Shown here piece after piece: positions 9,856 through 18,958 of a stretch of DNA of 64,000 bases. This DNA comes from Microbacterium sp. 3J1. Lineage in GTDB: Bacteria; Actinomycetota; Actinomycetes; Actinomycetales; Microbacteriaceae. The stretch is from assembly GCF_001049495.1 (NCBI RefSeq), contig NZ_CDWI01000001.1, positions 124,001-188,000 on the forward strand. The letters are read 5' to 3'. A program made the position numbers and the translations under genes. Below the pieces are notes generated by a model. It saw nothing but the letters and a program-made list of their open reading frames with translations. It was not told the origin of the DNA and ran no database searches. Positions within the stretch are counted from its first letter, which is position 1. Each line of letters starts with the position of its first letter.

Positions 9856-11184
9856 ATGACAGCACTGCTCGACGCGACCCACACGCAGATGGCGACTCTC
9901 GCCGGTCTCGTGGCGTCGCTCGAGGCTGCCGAATCCACTCTCAGCAGCATGACCGCGGCCCGCGACGGGCTTCTCGCGATCGCCGGTCGTCTCGCGATCG
10001 ACATCGCGAAGCAGGGCGACCACCCTGACAAGGGCGACCACTCGATCCGGACCATCGCGGCCGAGATCGCCGCAGTCCAGCATGTGAGCGACCGCACCGT
10101 CGAGCGTCGGATGATGTCGGCGGGGATGCTCGTTGAGGAGTTTCCGGCCGTCTGGGAGGCGCAGGGTGCCGGACGCATCAGTGCCGCGCATTCCCGCGTC
10201 ATCGTCGACGCCGGTTCCCGTATCGGGAGCTCCGAGAGCCGAGAGGCGTACGCCGCCGCGGTGCTGCCCCTCGCCGAAGCTGAGTCACCGAACAGGCTGC
10301 GCCCGCTCGCGCGGCGGATCGCCGAGCGCTTCGCTCCCAGCACCATCGACGAGCGGCACCGCCGGGCCCGCTCGCAGCGACGGGTCTGGGTGTCCGACGG
10401 CGAAGACGGCATGGCCGGGCTCCAGGTGCATGCTCCCGCCGCACTCGTGCACGGCATGTTCGATCGGCTCTCGCAAGCCGCACAAATCATCCGCGAGGAG
10501 AACCGGCGGGCGAAGAAGGCCGCGGCGCGTGCGGGGCAGGACCTCGAGGCCGATGATCGCACCGTCGACGAGATCCGCGCAGATCTGCTCGTCGACCTGG
10601 TGCTCACAGGCACGTGGAGCGGTCACGACAGCGAAGACGGGCTGTTGAGCGAGATCCGCGGCCGCATCGAGGTGACGGTCCCTGTCACGACGCTCATGCA
10701 GGGTGATGAAGGAGACGCATCCGCTCCGACGCCGCCCGCCGAGCTCGACGGGGCGCTGCCCATCGATGGCTGCACGGCCCGCTTCTTGGCAAGCGCCGCC
10801 TCGGTCTGGGACCGGGTGCTGACGCACCCGGTCAGCGGGCGGATGCTCGGGGTCGACGGATACCGACCGAGCAGGCGACTTCGACGGCACCTGAGGGCGA
10901 GAGACCAGCGCTGCAGATTTCCCGGATGCGGCATCGCCGCCCGCAAGTGCGACCTCGACCACAACCACGCGGCGTCAGCCGGTGGTGCCACGTGCGAGAC
11001 GAACCTCGCCGCCTTCTGCCGCCGACACCATTTGCTCAAGCACCACTCCCCCTGGCATGTCCGGCAACGACCGGGCGGCGTCCTCGAATGGACCAGCCCG
11101 ACCGGACGCTCCTACATCGATCGGCCGCCACCGCAGCACACGGTGACGTTCTCCTCCGCCGCCGACGAACCGCCGCCGTTCTGA
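9856..11184 (+). CDS. DUF222 domain HNH endonuclease-like protein
   Basis: A 442-residue actinobacterial DUF222/HNH protein. The N-terminal 300 residues are the alpha-helical DUF222 region with the typical RTVERRMMSAGMLVEEFPAVWEAQ-like segment. At about 353-392 sits an HNH nuclease motif: CRFPGC, then DLDHNHAAS, then NLAAFCRRHHLLKH, with Cys pairs for a structural zinc. These genes occur as multiple dispersed copies in actinobacterial genomes and their function is unsettled. The upstream gap is A+T-richer and holds three TCGAAT repeats (9811, 9823, 9849). No Shine-Dalgarno is visible; TCTACT sits 6 bases before the ATG. Confidence 0.88.
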   Translation: MTALLDATHTQMATLAGLVASLEAAESTLSSMTAARDGLLAIAGRLAIDIAKQGDHPDKGDHSIRTIAAEIAAVQHVSDRTVERRMMSAGMLVEEFPAVWEAQGAGRISAAHSRVIVDAGSRIGSSESREAYAAAVLPLAEAESPNRLRPLARRIAERFAPSTIDERHRRARSQRRVWVSDGEDGMAGLQVHAPAALVHGMFDRLSQAAQIIREENRRAKKAAARAGQDLEADDRTVDEIRADLLVDLVLTGTWSGHDSEDGLLSEIRGRIEVTVPVTTLMQGDEGDASAPTPPAELDGALPIDGCTARFLASAASVWDRVLTHPVSGRMLGVDGYRPSRRLRRHLRARDQRCRFPGCGIAARKCDLDHNHAASAGGATCETNLAAFCRRHHLLKHHSPWHVRQRPGGVLEWTSPTGRSYIDRPPPQHTVTFSSAADEPPPF

Positions 11185-11223
11185 GACCTGTGGATAACGC
11201 GGACGCCGCCGCCTGAGTTTCAC

Positions 11224-11229
11224 TACGGT
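11224..11229 (+). promoter_or_regulatory. Probable -10 element of the lipoprotein gene
   Basis: TACGGT lies exactly 6 bases before the GTG at 11236. There is no Shine-Dalgarno, so the mRNA is probably leaderless. Confidence 0.5.
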
Positions 11230-11235
11230 GGCGCG

Positions 11236-11784
11236 GTGACCTCTCCACGATCTTCCGCGCGCACTTCTCTGCCGGTCTCTCTCCTGTGTCTCCTCGGCAT
11301 CAGCACGGGGTTGCTCGTGGGGTGCGCGCCAGACCCGGTGCCCAGCCCGTCGCCCTCGCCCGTGTTCGCCAGCGAGGAGGAGGCCTTCGCCGCGGCGGAA
11401 GAGGTCTACCGGGCGTATAACGATGCGCTGAACGCTCGATTCCGAGACGAAACCTATCCAGATCCCCAAACCTTTCTGACGGGTCTCGCGCTAGAGGGGG
11501 ACATAGATGGACAGAATCAGCTTCGCGACTGGGGCCTCCAATCTGCGGGGCAAACAGCGATCTCATCGTTCAAAGGAATCGACTTTCACGCTGACCATGC
11601 TGAAGCTGTGCTTATCGGCTATGTCTGCATCGACGTCTCGCGCTTCAGAGTGCTGAACGCAGCCGGCGAGGACGTAACGCCGCCTGAGCGCGGCGATGTC
11701 GTGGCGCAGTCAGTCACGTTCGTCGGTACGCCTCGCACGCTGCTCATCTCCAACGAGGAGTCTGCTGAGGAGTCCCAATGCTAG
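11236..11784 (+). CDS. Putative lipoprotein of unknown function
   Basis: 182 residues with an N-terminal signal (SLLCLLGISTGLLVGC) ending in a lipobox Cys at 30, then a Pro/Ser-rich linker (PSPSPSP) and a small domain starting EEAFAAAEEVYRAYNDALNARF. I do not recognise the family beyond a resemblance to small actinobacterial lipoproteins. By hand count 11401-11640 is about 55% G+C, far below the window, with codons such as AAA, TAT and CTA that are rare nearby, suggesting recent acquisition or relaxed selection. Its end overlaps the next gene by 7 bases, so the two are probably co-expressed. Confidence 0.75.
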   Translation: MTSPRSSARTSLPVSLLCLLGISTGLLVGCAPDPVPSPSPSPVFASEEEAFAAAEEVYRAYNDALNARFRDETYPDPQTFLTGLALEGDIDGQNQLRDWGLQSAGQTAISSFKGIDFHADHAEAVLIGYVCIDVSRFRVLNAAGEDVTPPERGDVVAQSVTFVGTPRTLLISNEESAEESQC

Positions 11785-12623
11785 ACCGACCGTTCGCCGT
11801 TCTCCTCGCATTAATCATGGCCGCGGCACCCCTCTCCACGGCGATCGCTGCTGCGTCCTCCTCGTGCTCAGGCACGTTCGAGACGATGGGTCTGTGCGGA
11901 TCAAACGACGGATCCTCGCTGAACATTTCCGGCACGCAACAGCAGAGCACGAGCAGCAACTCGCCCTCGACTCCGGGCTCGAACGGGCCGCGACAGGACG
12001 GGAATCCTGCCCCGCCTGCGGGACCGAGTGACGAGGCGCGGCGATTGGCGGAGTGCCTCGATGACGGCGGGACGACGCGGTGCATACGAACACAGGAAGT
12101 CGTGGAGCAGGCCCCTGCGGCGCCCGCCACACCGGACGCGCGCCCGGTGACGATCAGCGATCTCGCGCGGTTCACGCCGGGTTCGACCGTGCTCGCCGCG
12201 GAACCCCAGAACGTCGGCGTCGCGGGAATGCCGACGAACTTCGCCGCGGCGGCATCCGTGCAGACGCTCAGCGGGACACTGTTCGGCGCCCCGATCGTCG
12301 TGCGGTTCACGCCCGCGGGATACGACTACACGTTCGGTGACGGCGACACCGCGAGAACGGCGACAGCCGGGCAGTCGTGGGAGGCGCTCGGCCAGGCACC
12401 GTTCACCCCTACGCCCACGAGCCACACGTACACGGAGCGTGGGACGTACTCCGCTCGCGTCGACGTCCGCTACACGGCGGAGATCGACCTCGGCGCGGGG
12501 TGGACCACGGTGCCCGGGCAGCTCACCTCGCAGGGGACGGCGGTCGAGATCCGGATCTTCGAGGCGCGCACGGCGCTCGTCGCCCACACGTGCGACGAGA
12601 ACCCCGACGGACCCGGCTGCTGA
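11778..12623 (+). CDS. Secreted protein with PKD-like domain
   Basis: 281 residues with a Sec signal peptide (about 1-24), then a low-complexity Ser/Asn/Pro/Gly-rich region (about 40-80). The C-terminal domain contains YDYTFGDGDT and SHTYTERGTYSARVDVRYTAEI, the pattern of PKD (polycystic kidney disease) beta-sandwich domains found on surface proteins. No catalytic motif or sortase or lipid anchor is visible. The final residues CDENPDGPGC could form a disulfide. It overlaps the lipoprotein gene and was probably acquired with it. Function unknown; an envelope role is inferred only. Confidence 0.75.
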   Translation: MLDRPFAVLLALIMAAAPLSTAIAAASSSCSGTFETMGLCGSNDGSSLNISGTQQQSTSSNSPSTPGSNGPRQDGNPAPPAGPSDEARRLAECLDDGGTTRCIRTQEVVEQAPAAPATPDARPVTISDLARFTPGSTVLAAEPQNVGVAGMPTNFAAAASVQTLSGTLFGAPIVVRFTPAGYDYTFGDGDTARTATAGQSWEALGQAPFTPTPTSHTYTERGTYSARVDVRYTAEIDLGAGWTTVPGQLTSQGTAVEIRIFEARTALVAHTCDENPDGPGC

Positions 12624-12639
12624 CCGCATCCGAGACGCG

Positions 12640-12677
12640 GACGAGCCGCCCGGACCCGAAGGCCCGGACGGCTCGTC
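12640..12677. terminator. Bidirectional terminator hairpin
   Basis: Arms at 12640-12653 and 12664-12677 pair 13 of 14 positions (outer part GACGAGCCG/CGGCTCGTC) around a 10-base loop. It sits between the convergent PKD-protein and chvE genes, so it can end transcription from both sides. Confidence 0.8.
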
Positions 12678-12698
12678 GTCTGTGTGAGCGGGAATCGC

Positions 12699-13817
12699 TT
12701 ACTGGTACGACTCGACGATCTCGAGGAGGCTCGGGACGTTGGCGTACGCCTCAGCCGCGTTCTCCTTGGTCACGATGATCGGGTCGAGCAGGTACGAGTC
12801 GACGATCTTCGCGCCGTTGTCGTAGGACTCGGTGTCGTTGACGTCGACGTCGTCGCCCTTCTGCAGCTGGCCGACCATCTTGATGGCCTGCTCCACGAGC
12901 AGCGTGGTGTCCTTGTTGATCGTGGAGTACTGGATGCCCTCCATGATCGACTTCACCGACTCGACCTCGGAGTCCTGACCCGTGACGACTGGAACCGGCT
13001 TGCCGGCCTGCTGCACCGAGGTGATGATGGCGCGAGCAAGTGTGTCGTTCGGGGACAGCACGCCGTCGACCACGGTGTCACCGCTGTACGACGAGGTGAG
13101 CAGCGTGTCCATACGGTTCTGAGCGTTCTCCGGAAGCCATCCCTCGGTCGCGGTCTGCGCGATCTCGGTCTGACCCGACACGACGTTCAGGGTGCCGTCG
13201 TCGATCTTGTCCTGGAGCACGCTCATGGCGCCGTCGAAGAAGACCTTCGAGTTCGCGTCATCCGGCGAACCGGAGAACAGCTCGATGTTGTACGGAGCCT
13301 CGTGACCGGCACGCTCGGCCAGACCGTCGAGCAGGGCCTGACCCTGGAGCTCGCCGACCTTGAAGTTGTCGAACGCGACGTAGTAGTCGACGGCCTCGGT
13401 GTTCTCGATGAGGCGGTCGTACGCGATCACGTAGGCGCCGGCATCCTTCGCCGCCTGCACCTGCGTGGCCAGCTGCTTGCCGTCCTTCGCGCCGATGATG
13501 ATGACCTTGGCACCGTTGGTGACCATGGCCTGGATCTGGTTCTGCTGCTCGGCGACGGTGTTGCTCGCCGGGGCGTACTGGACGTCCGCCTTGAAGCCGG
13601 CCTCTTCGAGACCGTCGGTGAACAGCTTGCCGGCCAGAACCCAGTTCTCACTGGTCTTGTCCGGAAGCGCGACGCCGATCGAGGAGTCGGCGGCGAAGCC
13701 CGCTTCGGCTTCCTCGCCCGAGCCTGCGGTGTCTCCCCCACGCTCCGCGGAGCAGCCGGTGAGAGCGAAGGCAGCGGTCGCGACGAGCGCTGTCGCGGTG
13801 ACGATGATCTTCTTCAT
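12699..13817 (-). CDS. chvE: Multiple-monosaccharide ABC transporter substrate-binding lipoprotein ChvE
   Basis: 372-residue sugar-binding lipoprotein of the ribose/xylose/galactose-type (PBP type I) fold, most like ChvE. The signal ends in FALTGC (Cys 22). The blocks IGVALPDKTSENWVLAGK, VIIIGAKDGKQLATQVQAAKDAGAYVIAYDRLIEN and VVTGQDSEVESVKSIMEGIQ carry conserved sugar-binding positions. The start at 13817 is favoured over upstream codons by AGAAAGAG 6-7 bases before it and by the Lys-Lys start of the signal. Last gene of the mmsA-mmsB-chvE operon. Likely ligands are xylose, arabinose, glucose or galactose. Confidence 0.9.
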   Translation of the reverse strand: MKKIIVTATALVATAAFALTGCSAERGGDTAGSGEEAEAGFAADSSIGVALPDKTSENWVLAGKLFTDGLEEAGFKADVQYAPASNTVAEQQNQIQAMVTNGAKVIIIGAKDGKQLATQVQAAKDAGAYVIAYDRLIENTEAVDYYVAFDNFKVGELQGQALLDGLAERAGHEAPYNIELFSGSPDDANSKVFFDGAMSVLQDKIDDGTLNVVSGQTEIAQTATEGWLPENAQNRMDTLLTSSYSGDTVVDGVLSPNDTLARAIITSVQQAGKPVPVVTGQDSEVESVKSIMEGIQYSTINKDTTLLVEQAIKMVGQLQKGDDVDVNDTESYDNGAKIVDSYLLDPIIVTKENAAEAYANVPSLLEIVESYQ

Positions 13818-13877
13818 GTGATCTCTTTCTGTGTGATGTGACGGATCCTGCACGCGAGCACTGCGCGAAGATTCCGC

Positions 13878-15236
13878 TTACTCGCCCCGGGTCTTGTCGA
13901 CGGGAGGGGCTTGGTAAGTCCTGTTGGGCTCGAAGACCGGCGAAGCCTCCGGGTCGTCCTTGCGGCCGAAGCGGCGCGTCATGAAGGCGATGACCGACGG
14001 GCGGCCCTGCTGCTTGTTCCAGACGTCGATGCCGACCGCGAGCAGAAGCACGAGGCCCTTGATCATCGAGACGACGTCGGCGCCCTGGCCGAGCAGCGCG
14101 AGGCCGTTGTTGAGGAACGCCATGACGAGACCACCGATGATCGACCCGATCACGGTGCCGATACCGCCGGCGACGGCCGCGCCGCCGATGAACACCGAGG
14201 CGATGGCGTCCAGCTCCCAGCCGGTGCCGTCGTTCGGGCCCGAAGCCTGCGAGCGGGCCACGAAGATCATGCCCGCGAGAGCAGCCATGACCGACATGTT
14301 CATCATGACGAAGAAGTCGACCCAGCGGTCCTTCACGCCCGACAGTCGGGCAGCCTGCCGGTTGCCGCCGACCGCGTAGATGTGGCGGCCGAAGACCGTG
14401 TTGCGGGTCAGGAACGAGTAGATGATGACGAGCGCGAGGAGGATCAGACCCGGAACCGGGAAGCTCGTGCCGGGGCGACCCGTCGCGAACATCCACGCCG
14501 CGGCGAGCACGACGACCGAGAGCAGCACGACCTTGACGACGCTGACCCAGACGGGGGCGCTGTCGGAGCCCATCTTGTGCTGGATGCGGCGCGTGCGGAT
14601 CTCCCAGAAGATCAGCCATGCGACGGCGACCAGCGCGAGAAGCATGGTGGGCACGTTGAACGGCAGCGGCAGCCCGACCTCGGGGAGGTAGCCCGTGCCG
14701 ATGATCTGGAAGCCCTTCGGCACCGGGATCGTCTGCGCGTCGCCGATGAACTGCTGCGCGCCACGGAAGAACAGCATGCCGGCCAGCGTCACGATGAACG
14801 CGGGCACTCCGACATACGCCACCCAGAAGCCCTGCCACGCTCCGACGAGCGCACCGACGACGAGCCCCAGGACGATCGCGAGCGGCCAGGGGAGGTTCCA
14901 GTCGGCCATCGACTTCGCCACGATGATGCCCGTGAAGGCGGCCACGGACCCGACCGACAGGTCGATGTGGCCCATGATGATGACCATCACCATGCCGATC
15001 GCGAGGATCAGGATGAACGAGTACTGGTTGATGACGTTGATCAGGTTGCCGGACGTCAGCGTCGCGCCGTTCGGGCCGTTGCGCAGAAGGGTGAGGATCT
15101 CGAACAGCGCGATGATGACGATGAGGCTGCCGAGGATGCCAAACTGGCGGAGGGACGACGTGCCGTTGCTCCCGAACATCTTGCGGATGTCGCCGAAGTG
15201 GAAGCCACGCTTCGTTGTCGTGAGGTCGGTGGTCAT
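13878..15236 (-). CDS. mmsB: Multiple-monosaccharide ABC transporter permease MmsB
   Basis: 452-residue inner-membrane permease of the ribose/xylose class; the extra length relative to RbsC-type permeases (about 320) is typical of the GguB/XylH/MmsB branch. Signature segments are [17 protein letters not shown] near the first third and [15 protein letters not shown] (permease-ATPase interface) followed by a long series of Gly/Ala-rich helices. It starts inside the end of mmsA (4-base overlap), so the two are coupled. It works with MmsA and ChvE. Confidence 0.92.
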   Translation of the reverse strand: MTTDLTTTKRGFHFGDIRKMFGSNGTSSLRQFGILGSLIVIIALFEILTLLRNGPNGATLTSGNLINVINQYSFILILAIGMVMVIIMGHIDLSVGSVAAFTGIIVAKSMADWNLPWPLAIVLGLVVGALVGAWQGFWVAYVGVPAFIVTLAGMLFFRGAQQFIGDAQTIPVPKGFQIIGTGYLPEVGLPLPFNVPTMLLALVAVAWLIFWEIRTRRIQHKMGSDSAPVWVSVVKVVLLSVVVLAAAWMFATGRPGTSFPVPGLILLALVIIYSFLTRNTVFGRHIYAVGGNRQAARLSGVKDRWVDFFVMMNMSVMAALAGMIFVARSQASGPNDGTGWELDAIASVFIGGAAVAGGIGTVIGSIIGGLVMAFLNNGLALLGQGADVVSMIKGLVLLLAVGIDVWNKQQGRPSVIAFMTRRFGRKDDPEASPVFEPNRTYQAPPVDKTRGE

Positions 15237-16801
15237 GCGGATGCTTTCTGAGTCGCGGAGGTCATGCTGCGCATGAGGGCCTCGGGTGTCGCCTGGTCGG
15301 CCGGGATGCAGTCGGTGACCCGACCTTCGAAGACTGTGTAGATGCGGTCGGAGATGCCGAGGAGCTCGGGCAGCTCGCTGGAGATCACGATGACGCCCTT
15401 GCCCTGCGAGGCGAGCTCGTTGATGATCGCGTAGATCTCGTACTTGGCTCCGACGTCGATGCCGCGGGTGGGCTCATCGAGGATCAGGAGATCCGGATCC
15501 GTGAACATCCACCTCGCCAGCACGACCTTCTGCTGGTTGCCGCCGGAGAGCTTTCCGACGCCCTCCTCGACGCTCGGCGTCTTGATGCGCAGCGCCTTGC
15601 GGTAGCGGTCGGCCACCGAGTACTCCTCGCGCTCGTCGACGACTCCGCGACGGGAGATCTTCGACAGCTTGGCCGCGACGACCGAGCGCTTGATCGTGTC
15701 GAGCAGGTTCAGCCCCAGGACCTTGCGGTCCTCGCTGACGTACGCGAGACCGTGCTTGATCGCCGAGGACACGTCGGGGAGGCTGATCTCCCGCCCGTCC
15801 TTGACGATCGTCCCCGACTGGAAGTTGCCGTAGGAGCGCCCGAAGATGCTCATCATGAACTCGGTGCGGCCGGCGCCCATCAGGCCCGCGATGCCGACGA
15901 CCTCGCCGCGGCGGACGTTGAGGTTCGACCCCTTGACCACCATGCGCTCCGACACCGTCGGGTGCTGCACCCACCAGTCCTTGACCTCGAAGAACACCTC
16001 GCCGATCTCGGGGGTGCGGTCGGGGTAGCGGCTCTCGAGCGACCGACCGACCATGCCGCGGATGATGCGGTCCTCGTTGATCTCGCCGCGCGAGATGTCG
16101 AGCGTCTCGACCGTGCGGCCGTCGCGGATGATCGTGATCTCGTCGGCGATCTGCTCGATCTCGTTGAGCTTGTGGCTGATCATGATCGACGCGATCCCCT
16201 TGGCCTTCAGACCGAGGATCAGGTCGAGCAGGTGCTGGGAGTCGTTCTCGTTCAGCGCTGCAGTGGGCTCGTCGAGGATCAGCAGCCTGACGTCCTTGTT
16301 GAGCGCCTTGGCGATCTCGATGAGCTGCTGCTTACCGACACCCAGCGTCTTGACCGCCACGTCGGGGTCTTCGCGCAGACCGACACGGGCGAGCAGCTCC
16401 ACCGTGCGCTGACGCTGCGCGCGCCAGTCGATGCGGCCGAAGCTGCGGATCTCGTTGCCGAGGAAGATGTTCTCGGTGACCGACAGCTCGGGAATCAGCG
16501 CGAGCTCCTGGTGGATGATCGCGATGCCCGCCTGCTCGCTCGCCGCAATGTCGCGGAAGCGCTGCTCCTCGCCGTAGAGGAGGATCTCCCCCTCGTAGGT
16601 GCCGTACGGGTACACCCCCGACAGGACCTTCATCAGGGTGGATTTGCCTGCGCCGTTCTCACCGCAGATCGCGTGGATCTCTCCTGCGCGGACGGTGATG
16701 GAGACGTCAGACAGCGCCTTGACTCCCGGGAACTCCTTGGTGATGCTGCGCATCTCCAGGATGGGGCCTGACACGACCGGCAACGTTGCTGTGGTGCTCA
16801 C
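15233..16801 (-). CDS. mmsA: Multiple-monosaccharide ABC transporter ATP-binding protein MmsA
   Basis: 522-residue sugar ATPase with two fused ABC domains. The first has Walker [10 protein letters not shown] and Walker [12 protein letters not shown]; the second has the degenerate Walker [10 protein letters not shown] usual in this family, signature LSGGNQQK and [10 protein letters not shown]. The start is GTG at 16801, supported by GAGGAAG 5 bases upstream; an in-frame ATG 45 bases upstream lies within the operator and is not credible. It heads the operon and is preceded by a LacI operator at 16833-16848. Confidence 0.92.
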   Translation of the reverse strand: MSTTATLPVVSGPILEMRSITKEFPGVKALSDVSITVRAGEIHAICGENGAGKSTLMKVLSGVYPYGTYEGEILLYGEEQRFRDIAASEQAGIAIIHQELALIPELSVTENIFLGNEIRSFGRIDWRAQRQRTVELLARVGLREDPDVAVKTLGVGKQQLIEIAKALNKDVRLLILDEPTAALNENDSQHLLDLILGLKAKGIASIMISHKLNEIEQIADEITIIRDGRTVETLDISRGEINEDRIIRGMVGRSLESRYPDRTPEIGEVFFEVKDWWVQHPTVSERMVVKGSNLNVRRGEVVGIAGLMGAGRTEFMMSIFGRSYGNFQSGTIVKDGREISLPDVSSAIKHGLAYVSEDRKVLGLNLLDTIKRSVVAAKLSKISRRGVVDEREEYSVADRYRKALRIKTPSVEEGVGKLSGGNQQKVVLARWMFTDPDLLILDEPTRGIDVGAKYEIYAIINELASQGKGVIVISSELPELLGISDRIYTVFEGRVTDCIPADQATPEALMRSMTSATQKASA

Positions 16802-16832
16802 GGATCTTCCTCGCGACGGGCGATCACATTCG

Positions 16833-16848
16833 ATGTGACCGTTCACAT
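16833..16848. promoter_or_regulatory. LacI-family operator upstream of mmsA
   Basis: ATGTGACCGTTCACAT is an inverted repeat with 6-base arms. It lies just downstream of the -10 hexamer, where a bound repressor would block transcription. The same sequence with one change recurs before the lacI gene (17937-17952), which points to the adjacent LacI regulator as the binder. Confidence 0.8.
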
Positions 16849-16858
16849 TGGTTTACAT

Positions 16859-16885
16859 AGTCTACGCTCGCTGAGCCGGTGTCAA
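16859..16885 (-). promoter_or_regulatory. Promoter of the mmsA-mmsB-chvE operon
   Basis: A perfect -35 TTGACA (16880-16885) is followed after 15 bases by TAGACT (16859-16864) on the minus strand. The operator follows at once. Spacing is short of the ideal 17, so the exact -10 is uncertain. Confidence 0.6.
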
Positions 16886-16907
16886 GACCACTCGCGAAAT
16901 TGTGGCC

Positions 16908-17921
16908 CTATCGAGGTGCCGACGATTCCCTGGTGCGCAGCGTCGTCTGGAGAGGACCGAACACCGGCGCCGTCTCCCCCCGGATCTGCGCGAGGAGGAG
17001 CCGCACGGCCCGCCTCCCGAGCTCCGGGAAGTCCTGGTGCACGGTCGTCAGAGTCGGCGCCACATGCGCGGCCACCGGGACGTCGTCGAAGCCGACGACG
17101 CTCACGTCCTCGGGGACACGGATGCGCGCATCGCGGAAGCCGTGCATCAGCCCGATCGCCATCTCGTCGTTCGCGGCGAAGACCGCCGTGAAGTCGCGGC
17201 GGCGCGACAGCTCCTGCCCCGCGAAGTAGCCGAAGTCGGCTGTCCAGTCGCCGCGTATCGGCGGGAACGTCGGCAGATCGGCCTCCCGCAGGGCGTCGAG
17301 GTATCCGCGCATGCGGGACTCCGCCTCGATCCAGTCCTGCGGACCGGCGAGGTGGAGGATGTCGCTGTGTCCGAGCTCGATCAGATGCTCCGTCGCGCGC
17401 TGCGCGCCCGCGACCTGGTCGGCCGAGAGGCTCATGCCGTCCGACCCCGATGCGGTCTGCAGCGAGACGAAGGGCGTGTCGACCGCCATCGCCCGCAGCA
17501 CATGGAACACGCGCACCTGGGGTGCAAGCACCACGATGCCGTCGACCTGCTCGCGGGCGAGCTGACGCAGCGCGCTGCCGATCGCCTCGGGCGTGGTCGC
17601 CGACAGGTTCAGCGTCGAGACCGAGTAGCCCTCCTCGCGGGCGGCGTCCTCGATGCCGACCATCGACGATGTCGGACCGAACTCCCCGACGGTCGCCGAC
17701 AGGATGCCGAGCATGTTCGAGCGGCTCGTGACGAGGGCTCGGGCGGCGAGGTTCGGCCGGTAGTCCAGCACCGAGATCGCGTCGAGGACCTTCGCCTTCG
17801 TCTCGGGGCGGATGCTCGGATGATCGTTGAGCACTCGGGAGACGGTCTGGTGCGAGACGCCGGCGAGTCGGGCGACATCGCGGATGCTCGGCATCCGTGC
17901 GCGCTCGGAGGCTGTGGACAT
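16908..17921 (-). CDS. LacI-family transcriptional regulator of the monosaccharide transporter
   Basis: 337 residues. The N-terminal helix-turn-helix and hinge read IRDVARLAGVSHQTVSRVLNDHP (about 12-34), followed by a periplasmic-binding-protein-like sugar domain with the VVGFDDVPVAAHVAPTLTTVHQD segment near the end. The ATG at 17921 follows a perfect AAGGAGG at 17928-17934. An operator matching the one in front of mmsA starts three bases upstream of that site, so the gene probably represses itself and the transporter operon, with a sugar as inducer. Confidence 0.93.
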   Translation of the reverse strand: MSTASERARMPSIRDVARLAGVSHQTVSRVLNDHPSIRPETKAKVLDAISVLDYRPNLAARALVTSRSNMLGILSATVGEFGPTSSMVGIEDAAREEGYSVSTLNLSATTPEAIGSALRQLAREQVDGIVVLAPQVRVFHVLRAMAVDTPFVSLQTASGSDGMSLSADQVAGAQRATEHLIELGHSDILHLAGPQDWIEAESRMRGYLDALREADLPTFPPIRGDWTADFGYFAGQELSRRRDFTAVFAANDEMAIGLMHGFRDARIRVPEDVSVVGFDDVPVAAHVAPTLTTVHQDFPELGRRAVRLLLAQIRGETAPVFGPLQTTLRTRESSAPR

Positions 17922-17936
17922 GTCACGCCTCCTTGC

Positions 17937-17952
17937 ATGTGCACGGTCACAT
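17937..17952. promoter_or_regulatory. LacI-family operator upstream of the lacI gene
   Basis: ATGTGCACGGTCACAT differs by one base from the reverse complement of the 16833-16848 site. It lies between the Shine-Dalgarno sequence and a CATAAT (17963-17968, minus strand) that may be the -10, consistent with autorepression. Confidence 0.75.
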
Positions 17953-18012
17953 CGGTCTCCCCATTATGTCCGGAAGGCATGCCCGAGCGCACCTTTCGCG
18001 GACCGGGGCCGG

Positions 18013-18945
18013 TCAGGCGATGATGCGCGCGCCCGCCACGGGGCCGTGCACGTGCAGCGAGTCGAGCCCGTGCTCGAGGAGCCCCGCCTGGACGTGCTGC
18101 GCGGCCTCGGGGCTCGCGCACAGCAGCGCGACGGTCGGCCCGGAACCGGACACGATGCCCTGGAGGGCTCCCGCATGGATGCCGCGCAGGATCGTCGTCT
18201 CCAGCTCCGGCCGCTCGTGCAGCGCGGCCTCCTGGAGGTCGTTGTAGATGCTCTCGGCCAGCAGCTCCGGGTCGCCGGAGCGCAGAGCCTGCAGCACGGG
18301 GATCGGCACGTCGAGGGAGAGGGGCGGATCGTCGGCGAGGGCGCCGTCCGCCTCGCGCAGCGCGTCGAGACGTCCGTAGACGACCGGGGTCGACAGTCCC
18401 TGGTCGCTCGTCACCAGCACCCAGTCGAAGCGACCGCGTGCCAGGGCCGGATTGAGCTGGTCGCCCCGCCCCGTCCCGACGGCCGTCCCGCCGTGCAGCG
18501 CGAACGGCACGTCGGCCCCGAGGCGTGCGGCCAGCTCGTGCAGTCGGGCCGGCGTGAACCCCGTGCCCCAGAGGGCGTCGCAGGCCACGAGCGCCGCAGC
18601 CGCATCCGCCGAGCCGCCGCCCATGCCGCCGGCGACCGGCACGCTCTTGCGGATCTCCAGCGCCACACCGCCGTCGTACTCGGCCGCCGTCGCGAGCAGC
18701 TTCGCCGCCCGCATGGCCAGGTTGCGGTCGTCGAGAGGGACGGTGTCGGGGTCGTCCACTCCGGTCACCGTGATCGAGAAGTCGTCGGCGTGCCGGGCGA
18801 TCACATCTTCGTACAGGGAGACCGCCTGGAACACCGTCGCCAGCGCGTGGTAGCCGTCGTCGTGCCGCCCGCCGACCCCGAGGTAGACGTTGATCTTGCC
18901 CGGCGCGCGTACGTGCACGGACTCGGTGGTGGCGGCGAAGCTCAT
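18013..18945 (-). CDS. ispE: 4-diphosphocytidyl-2-C-methyl-D-erythritol kinase IspE
   Basis: ATP-dependent kinase of the MEP isoprenoid pathway, GHMP superfamily, 310 residues. The N-terminal APGKINVYLGVGGRHDDGYH block and the ATP-binding PVAGGMGGGSADAAA loop (about 105-120) are diagnostic, and the C-terminal GIVSGSGPTVALLC motif completes the active site. The ATG at 18945 has GAGGAGCG upstream. In many actinobacteria ispE directly follows rsmA; here an aldo/keto reductase gene sits between them, ending 13 bases before the ispE start. Confidence 0.95.
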   Translation of the reverse strand: MSFAATTESVHVRAPGKINVYLGVGGRHDDGYHALATVFQAVSLYEDVIARHADDFSITVTGVDDPDTVPLDDRNLAMRAAKLLATAAEYDGGVALEIRKSVPVAGGMGGGSADAAAALVACDALWGTGFTPARLHELAARLGADVPFALHGGTAVGTGRGDQLNPALARGRFDWVLVTSDQGLSTPVVYGRLDALREADGALADDPPLSLDVPIPVLQALRSGDPELLAESIYNDLQEAALHERPELETTILRGIHAGALQGIVSGSGPTVALLCASPEAAQHVQAGLLEHGLDSLHVHGPVAGARIIA

Positions 18946-18958
18946 CGCACGCTCCTCG

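Noticed and set aside
9856..12623. Prophage or insertion sequence around the HNH and low-G+C genes
   Set aside because: No transposase, integrase, terminal inverted repeats or target duplications were seen. The HNH protein is of the chromosomal DUF222 type, not a phage terminase-associated one.
12684..13841. A plus-strand open frame opposite chvE
   Set aside because: It is the antisense shadow of a clear binding-protein gene with signal peptide and Shine-Dalgarno site.
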